Assembly (NCBI RefSeq): GCF_963677725.1
Contig: NZ_OY782507.1
Span: 930,001-994,000, forward strand
From: an uncultured Cohaesibacter sp.
GTDB lineage: Bacteria > Pseudomonadota > Alphaproteobacteria > Rhizobiales > Cohaesibacteraceae
Direction: 5' to 3'
DNA length: 64,000 nt
A program made the position numbers and the translations under genes. This document shows, piece after piece, positions 59,439-64,000 of this stretch; within the stretch, counting starts at the first letter, position 1, and each line of letters opens with the position of its first letter. Below the pieces are notes generated by a model. The model saw only the letters and a list, made by a program, of their open reading frames with translations. It was not told the DNA's origin and searched no databases.

Positions 59439-61169
59439 CTAGCGCGCGCGGCGGAACAGCGTCAGGGCATTGCGCGTTCCTGTGCCGAACTCACCATCGA
59501 TCGGGCCACGATAGAATCTGCTTGATTTCAAGCGCACCTGAATCTGTTTGCGCGTATCGCGTGAGATGGCACCGGGAACTTCATAAAGGAGCTTTCGGGC
59601 CTCTACATCCTTCGCTTTGAGAGCCTTGAGGAAATAACGCGCGGCTTCATCCGCGTCCTTTTCCACGCCCTGCCCCCGATCAAGGAAGACCGCAAGGCTG
59701 GTCATGGCTTCGGCGACCTCCAAATCTGCGGCCTGCTGATAATAGGCTGCTGCCTTGCTGTAATCCTGCGCTGTGCCTGTGCCATCGCGATACAGTGCTG
59801 CGGCAAAGACCATCGCCGCAGGATTGCCTGCAGCGGCGGCTTTCTCGAACCATTCAAGGGCCTTGGACTGATCCTTGGGGACGGCTTGGCCCTGCTGGTA
59901 CATCACCGCAAGGAATGCCATGGAGTGACCGCTGCCAAGTTCGGCCCCCTTGCGGGTGGCTTCAACGGCTTTTCTGAATTTGCCAGCCTTGTGCAGACCG
60001 CGTGTCAGCTGGGAATAGAAGCGTGCTTCATCGGGGAACATGTCGATGGCCTGCTGACAGGCTTCAATCACATCATTGGCCTTCAAGCTGGCATAGGGGA
60101 CGCCTTCCCCCTTTGCATCGGGATCGAAGGGATGGGCAGCCAGCCGGTCGCATTCATTGATGTCCTCGGCGCTGGGTTTGGGAACCATTGCGACAGAGGG
60201 TGACGCATCCGGAGCGACAGGCTCAACGGCGACGTCAGGAATTGTGCCTTTGAGGTCGAGAGCCTCTAAAGGTGCCTTTGGCGCTTCAGCCTGCTCTTTT
60301 TTTTCTTCAATTGGCGGGACGGCTTCCTCAACAGGCTTGGCTTTTTCCTCGACTGGGGCGATTTCGGCCTTGGGAGTGGTAGAAGTCTCCTCCTTCTCAG
60401 GTGCCGCAGGCTTTGCGGTCTCCGTCTTGGCACCTTCGCCCTCAAGCATGTTGGCGTCCGGCGCAACAGGTGCCTTTTCATCGACTTCCGTCTTGTCAGA
60501 AGAAGCTGGTTCAGGCGATTTCACTGCGGCAACAGGCTCGGACGGCGCTTCAGGCGTTTTTTTCTCCGTTGGCATCTCATTGGCAGCGGGAGCAGACGTT
60601 TGGGGCGCAGAAGACTTGGCTGTTTGTGCTGCTTGTTCGTCCTTTTTGGCGACAGCTTGTTCTGATGCCTTTTGTTCTGCTGCCTTGGCCATTGGTGCCT
60701 TGGCCACTGGTGCCTTGGCCACTGGTGCGGCTGGCTCAGTTTTTATCACGTCCGCATCGGGCGCATCCTCAGCCTTGGCTGCCTTTTTCTCCGAAGGTTG
60801 ATTGGCCAGTGTGTTGATCTGCACAGCAAAGCCGGCCTCGGGCATGACAACCGGCGCCCCATCGGGGATCGCGACGATAACATCGTCATTCACTGCCTTG
60901 ATTGTCCAGCGCGTCTTGTTCGCCACCTTCGACATGGATCCCGGCTTCAGGGAAACGCGCACCTTGTCACCGATCGCCACCATGGTTCCTTGGGGCAACC
61001 GCAACTCGATGGCACCCGTGCGGTCCACTTTCTTGATGGCGCTGTTGATTTCCAGCGCATGGGCCGCCACACTCGCCATCAAAGTGGCAACAATTGCCAA
61101 GGGAGCAACGGTCATGGAGCGCTTTTTGCCCATCGTTGCCGCTGGTTTGCTGAACAGTCTGATCGCCAT
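59439..61169 (-). CDS. Exported Sel1-repeat protein with low-complexity linker and peptidoglycan-binding end
   Basis: A 576-residue protein. The N-terminus has a long basic region and hydrophobic signal segment (about 22-38, ending in Ala-His-Ala). A small beta-rich domain follows (about 40-115), then a Pro/Ala/Glu/Lys-rich linker of over 200 residues containing repeats of 'APVAK'. Three Sel1/TPR-like repeats lie at about 415-530 ('AFLAVMYQQGQAVPKDQSKALEWFEKAA' split in two). The C-terminus matches a peptidoglycan-binding domain ('YRGPIDGEFGTGTRNALTLFRR'). ATG 61169 has AGGGG five bases upstream. Probably a periplasmic scaffold bound to the cell wall; the function is not known. Confidence 0.75.
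   Translation of the reverse strand: MAIRLFSKPAATMGKKRSMTVAPLAIVATLMASVAAHALEINSAIKKVDRTGAIELRLPQGTMVAIGDKVRVSLKPGSMSKVANKTRWTIKAVNDDVIVAIPDGAPVVMPEAGFAVQINTLANQPSEKKAAKAEDAPDADVIKTEPAAPVAKAPVAKAPMAKAAEQKASEQAVAKKDEQAAQTAKSSAPQTSAPAANEMPTEKKTPEAPSEPVAAVKSPEPASSDKTEVDEKAPVAPDANMLEGEGAKTETAKPAAPEKEETSTTPKAEIAPVEEKAKPVEEAVPPIEEKKEQAEAPKAPLEALDLKGTIPDVAVEPVAPDASPSVAMVPKPSAEDINECDRLAAHPFDPDAKGEGVPYASLKANDVIEACQQAIDMFPDEARFYSQLTRGLHKAGKFRKAVEATRKGAELGSGHSMAFLAVMYQQGQAVPKDQSKALEWFEKAAAAGNPAAMVFAAALYRDGTGTAQDYSKAAAYYQQAADLEVAEAMTSLAVFLDRGQGVEKDADEAARYFLKALKAKDVEARKLLYEVPGAISRDTRKQIQVRLKSSRFYRGPIDGEFGTGTRNALTLFRRAR
60685..60730 (-). repeat. Short tandem repeats in the Sel1 gene
   Basis: Three adjacent 18-bp units built on TTGGCCACTGGTGCC encode Ala-Pro-Val/Met-Ala-Lys repeats in the linker. 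They lie in frame. Confidence 0.75.
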
Positions 61170-61721
61170 ATCATCCCCTTTTGAACGAACCATCCGAATC
61201 CTTGCAGTTTCGATTTCATAGCATTTCACCCAAGGGCATGCATGACCAAACGGCAAAGTTTGTTCACAAGCATGTCATTTTGCCTTCAGCTCCAATGGTT
61301 TTTTGCGGTCTTTTTGACGCGTTTGCTCGCCGCCATGGATGATCAATAGGCGTTTTGACTGGTTGATGTCGGAAATGATGGCGCATGTTTCAAAAGGTCC
61401 GAGCGTAATCAAAGTGCAGCAAATATTTGCTATGCATGTCCGGGCATCATTGTTCCATTTGACTTTTTTCTATCCCGACAAGCACGAAGGACGAGGTCAG
61501 CCGCGTCTTTTGACCATTCCCCCAATCTTAAGGGAGCTTTGCAGCTGTCTGGTAACCGATATGCAACATCGGGCAGTTGCTTTGCTTGAAAGATGGTTGC
61601 CTGCGGCTTAAATGGGTTGCACCAAGGCGCTGAAAGATGGAATGTGCCACCGAAATTTGTGCTGCCCGCGTTGCGGCAGTGCCGGGCCATCGGGTCGCAA
61701 GAAAAATAAGGATTGCATGGA
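61170..61721. other. 552-base intergenic region between Sel1 gene and ugd
   Basis: Divergent spacer. The plus-strand frame 61339-61611 has no ribosome binding site or recognisable pattern and I do not accept it as a gene. Promoters for both neighbours should lie here; none was clear. Confidence 0.35.
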
Positions 61722-63026
61722 ATGAAAATCTCGGTCATCGGGTCAGGATATGTCGGGCTGGTCAGCGGAGCCTGCTTTACCGATTTTGGTCATCATGTGA
61801 TTTGTGCCGACGTCGACGCCACAAAGATCGAAGCGCTCAATGATGGCAAAATCCCGATCTATGAGCCGGGGCTGGAACAGATCGTCACCCGCAACAGCAC
61901 CAATGGCATCCTGGCCTTTACAACAGACGTCGCAGCAGCTGTGCGTGACAGCAGTGTGGTCTTCATTGCGGTTGGCACGCCTTCGCGGCGCGGGGATGGT
62001 CATGCGGATCTGTCCTATGTCTATGCGGCGGCCCGCACCATCGCCAAGGCGATGGATGGCTATACGGTCGTGGTCAACAAGTCGACCGTGCCCGTCGGCA
62101 CCGGCGACGAAGTGGAGCGGATCATCCGCGAAACCAACCCGGATGCGGATTTCTCAGTCGTCTCGAACCCGGAATTTCTGCGTGAAGGGGCGGCAATTGA
62201 AGATTTCAAACGTCCCGACCGGATTGTGGTCGGCGTTGAGGATGAGCGTGCCAAGGCGGTTATGGAAGAAGTCTATCGACCATTGTTCCTTAACCAGTCG
62301 CCTTTGCTGTTCGTCAATCGCCGCACCTCCGAGCTGATCAAATATGCCGCAAACGGCTTCCTTGCCATGAAGATCACCTTCATCAATGAAATGGCTGATC
62401 TGTGTGAAAGCGTTGGGGCCAATGTTCAGGATGTGGCACGCGGCATCGGGCTTGATAAACGGATCGGTCCGAAATTCCTCAATGCCGGGCCGGGCTATGG
62501 CGGGTCCTGTTTTCCAAAAGACACCTTGGCACTGGCCAAGACTGCGCAGGATTACGACAATCCGGTGCGCCTGATCGAGACCACCATCGCCATCAATGAC
62601 AATCGCAAGCGCGCCATGGCCCGCCGGGTGGTTGCGGCCTGTGGCGGGGATGTCAGGGGCAAGAAAATTGCCATTCTCGGCCTGACCTTCAAACCAAATA
62701 CCGATGATATGCGTGATGCGCCATCGATCTCGATCATTCAGGCCCTACAGGATGGGGGCGCAGACATTCATGCCTATGATCCTGAAGGCATGGAAGAAGC
62801 CAGCAAATTGCTCGACAATGTCACCTATTGCGAGAATGCCTATTCCGTCGCAGAAGGTGCTGATGCCTTGGTGATTGTCACAGAATGGGATGCCTTCCGG
62901 GCGCTCGATTTTAGCCACCTGAAGGGCAGCATGAAGAGCCATAATCTTATTGATCTGCGCAACATCTATCGCAAGGATTTTGTCGAGGATGCTGGCTTCC
63001 AGTATATTTCGATCGGCCGCCCATAG
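61722..63026 (+). CDS. ugd: UDP-glucose 6-dehydrogenase
   Basis: A 434-residue enzyme that oxidises UDP-glucose to UDP-glucuronate with two NAD, giving a precursor of acidic surface polysaccharides. The NAD site 'ISVIGSGYVGLVSGACF' is at residue 3, the central 'NKSTVPVGTGDEV' is near residue 120, and the catalytic Cys is in 'GYGGSCFPKDTLAL' near residue 258. The start at ATG 61722 has AGGA upstream; a TTG three codons earlier is in frame. A terminator follows at 63063. Confidence 0.96.
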   Translation: MKISVIGSGYVGLVSGACFTDFGHHVICADVDATKIEALNDGKIPIYEPGLEQIVTRNSTNGILAFTTDVAAAVRDSSVVFIAVGTPSRRGDGHADLSYVYAAARTIAKAMDGYTVVVNKSTVPVGTGDEVERIIRETNPDADFSVVSNPEFLREGAAIEDFKRPDRIVVGVEDERAKAVMEEVYRPLFLNQSPLLFVNRRTSELIKYAANGFLAMKITFINEMADLCESVGANVQDVARGIGLDKRIGPKFLNAGPGYGGSCFPKDTLALAKTAQDYDNPVRLIETTIAINDNRKRAMARRVVAACGGDVRGKKIAILGLTFKPNTDDMRDAPSISIIQALQDGGADIHAYDPEGMEEASKLLDNVTYCENAYSVAEGADALVIVTEWDAFRALDFSHLKGSMKSHNLIDLRNIYRKDFVEDAGFQYISIGRP

Positions 63027-63367
63027 GGAAATCTGATCGGCCAATCCGTATATGGTTTCATGATGCCGGGGCGCAGCGCGTTCCGGCATTTTTGTTGCCT
63101 TGAGGCAAGACCTGACCAACAGACTTCATCCACTTTTTCTCAATTCCGCCTTATTTGCATAGAATTGCCGCAAAGCGGGGTTATACTGATTGACCTGTTT
63201 GACGATTTATTTCGCATGCCGTCAGGTCCACGCTCAATCAAGAATGGCTCCAACGGTCCTTTCATACTCTCTTTTATACGGGTTCCCCGCGCAACATTTT
63301 CGCGCGTTTGTATCCGCGCTTATCAGTGCATTTGGGAGCCATGTTGAATGATATTTCGGGAGGGGTC
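63027..63367. other. Intergenic region between ugd and the PAN-domain gene
   Basis: 341 bases without a gene. The first part contains the ugd terminator; the rest should hold the promoter of the next gene, but no clear pair of elements was found. Confidence 0.4.
63063..63093 (+). terminator. Terminator of ugd
   Basis: ATGCCGG (63063-63069) pairs with CCGGCAT (63083-63089), with a GC-rich interior and a run of five Ts at the end. Confidence 0.82.
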
Positions 63368-64000
63368 ATGACCCGGTTTTTGACGACATTTGTCGCTTTG
63401 CTCGCATTCTCCATTCCATCCATCTCGCCATCTTTTGTCACGGCCCAGCCGCAGGGCGGCAGTCCCATGCGCGACGTGATCATCGAGGAGGATACCGATT
63501 ATTTCGGCTTTGACATTGAGACCCAGCGCCGGGTTTCGTTCGATCAATGTCAGCAAGCCTGTATCGCTCTGAATAAATGCCGGGCCTTTACGTACAATGT
63601 GCGGGCGCGTTTTTGCTTTTTGAAGTCGGATTTCAAAACGGCGACCCCATTCAAGGGGGCCATTTCAGGCCGCATTGTCCAAAAGTCCGCCGAACCGGAT
63701 CTGGGGGCGGCCCCTCGCCTGACTTATCTGGAGGGCAGCTGGTATCGCTCCGCACAGAAGCTCAAGCAAACCATCACCAAAATGCAAGGCAACGACACGG
63801 GCTTTGAGGAAATGCTCGCGCGCGGTCGTGATGAGATGAACTTTGACAATCCGGCCGGGGCGATTGGCTGGCTCCAGTCGGCCATCGCTCAGCGCCCTGA
63901 CCATTCACCCGCATGGCTGGCGCTGGCCGATGCTCAGGCGCGGTTGGCTCTCACCGTCCAGAATCGCTCGGAAGCCCGTCGAGCTCGGAATGACGCGGTG
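63368..64000 (+). CDS. Exported PAN/Apple-domain protein, start of a probable alpha-2-macroglobulin family protein (partial)
   Basis: The first 211 residues of a longer protein, cut by the window edge. ATG 63368 has GGGAGGGG just upstream. A signal peptide (about 1-26) is followed by a PAN/Apple domain at about 43-100 ('DTDYFGFDIE', 'SFDQCQQACIALNKCRAFTYN', 'RFCFLKSDF') whose Cys pattern would form two or three disulfides. A TPR-like helical stretch follows from about 145. In rhizobial genomes this N-terminal order belongs to large periplasmic alpha-2-macroglobulin-like proteins; that assignment is inference, since the diagnostic part is outside the window. Confidence 0.7.
   Translation, partial: MTRFLTTFVALLAFSIPSISPSFVTAQPQGGSPMRDVIIEEDTDYFGFDIETQRRVSFDQCQQACIALNKCRAFTYNVRARFCFLKSDFKTATPFKGAISGRIVQKSAEPDLGAAPRLTYLEGSWYRSAQKLKQTITKMQGNDTGFEEMLARGRDEMNFDNPAGAIGWLQSAIAQRPDHSPAWLALADAQARLALTVQNRSEARRARNDAV

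Noticed and set aside
61339-61611. Possible 90-residue gene upstream of ugd
   Set aside because: No ribosome binding site and no family pattern; treated as intergenic.

Overview
The window looks like chromosomal DNA from an alphaproteobacterium, probably a marine, facultatively anaerobic member of the Hyphomicrobiales (Rhizobiales). I infer this from the gene repertoire: TRAP transporters, polyuronate-derived sugar catabolism, a DctBD-type system, SelO, class III ADH and a PAN-domain surface protein, next to pyruvate formate-lyase and an [FeFe] hydrogenase. A Cohaesibacter-like organism would fit, but that name is a guess. No rRNA, tRNA, CRISPR array, insertion sequence or prophage was seen. 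Most genes are complete; the first (uxaB) and last (PAN/TPR protein) run off the edges.

Region 1 (1-10.7 kb) is a nine-gene uronate catabolic operon on the minus strand: uxaC, TRAP dctP-dctQ-dctM, kdgF, kduI, uxuA, uxaA, uxaB. A divergent GntR/FCD regulator gene faces it across a short region with two identical palindromes 22 bp apart, which overlap the predicted promoters of both units. Together these genes import and isomerise hexuronates and unsaturated uronates from pectin-, alginate- or ulvan-like polymers and feed them towards 2-keto-3-deoxygluconate.

Region 2 (10.7-24.6 kb) holds an aldo/keto reductase, gamma-glutamyltransferase, a 37-residue membrane peptide gene, a chemoreceptor, and a cell-surface cluster: CapA-like protein divergent from a membrane-anchored SGNH protein, an MBOAT acyltransferase, a small membrane protein and a second SGNH hydrolase. 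The cluster looks like an export-coupled polysaccharide O-acetylation system.

Region 3 (24.6-38 kb) contains an [FeFe] hydrogenase with an unusual NuoF-tail/GltD-like fusion partner, then a second TRAP transporter controlled by an adjacent DctB/DctD pair whose DctD lacks the sigma-54 contact loop, and a BisC-like molybdoenzyme.

Region 4 (38-55.4 kb) contains SelO, pirin, WrbA, glutathionyl-hydroquinone reductase, class III alcohol dehydrogenase, a DMT exporter, pflB-pflA with a long structured leader and an intercistronic attenuator-like hairpin, fruK, a LysR/TDT transporter pair, and a Gfo/Idh/MocA plus beta-mannosidase pair. PFL and the hydrogenase together suggest mixed-acid, H2-evolving fermentation.

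Region 5 (55.4-64 kb) contains pyruvate carboxylase, with an upstream region unusually rich in inverted repeats, a Sel1-repeat/peptidoglycan-binding protein, UDP-glucose dehydrogenase and the start of a PAN-domain protein that probably belongs to the bacterial alpha-2-macroglobulin family.
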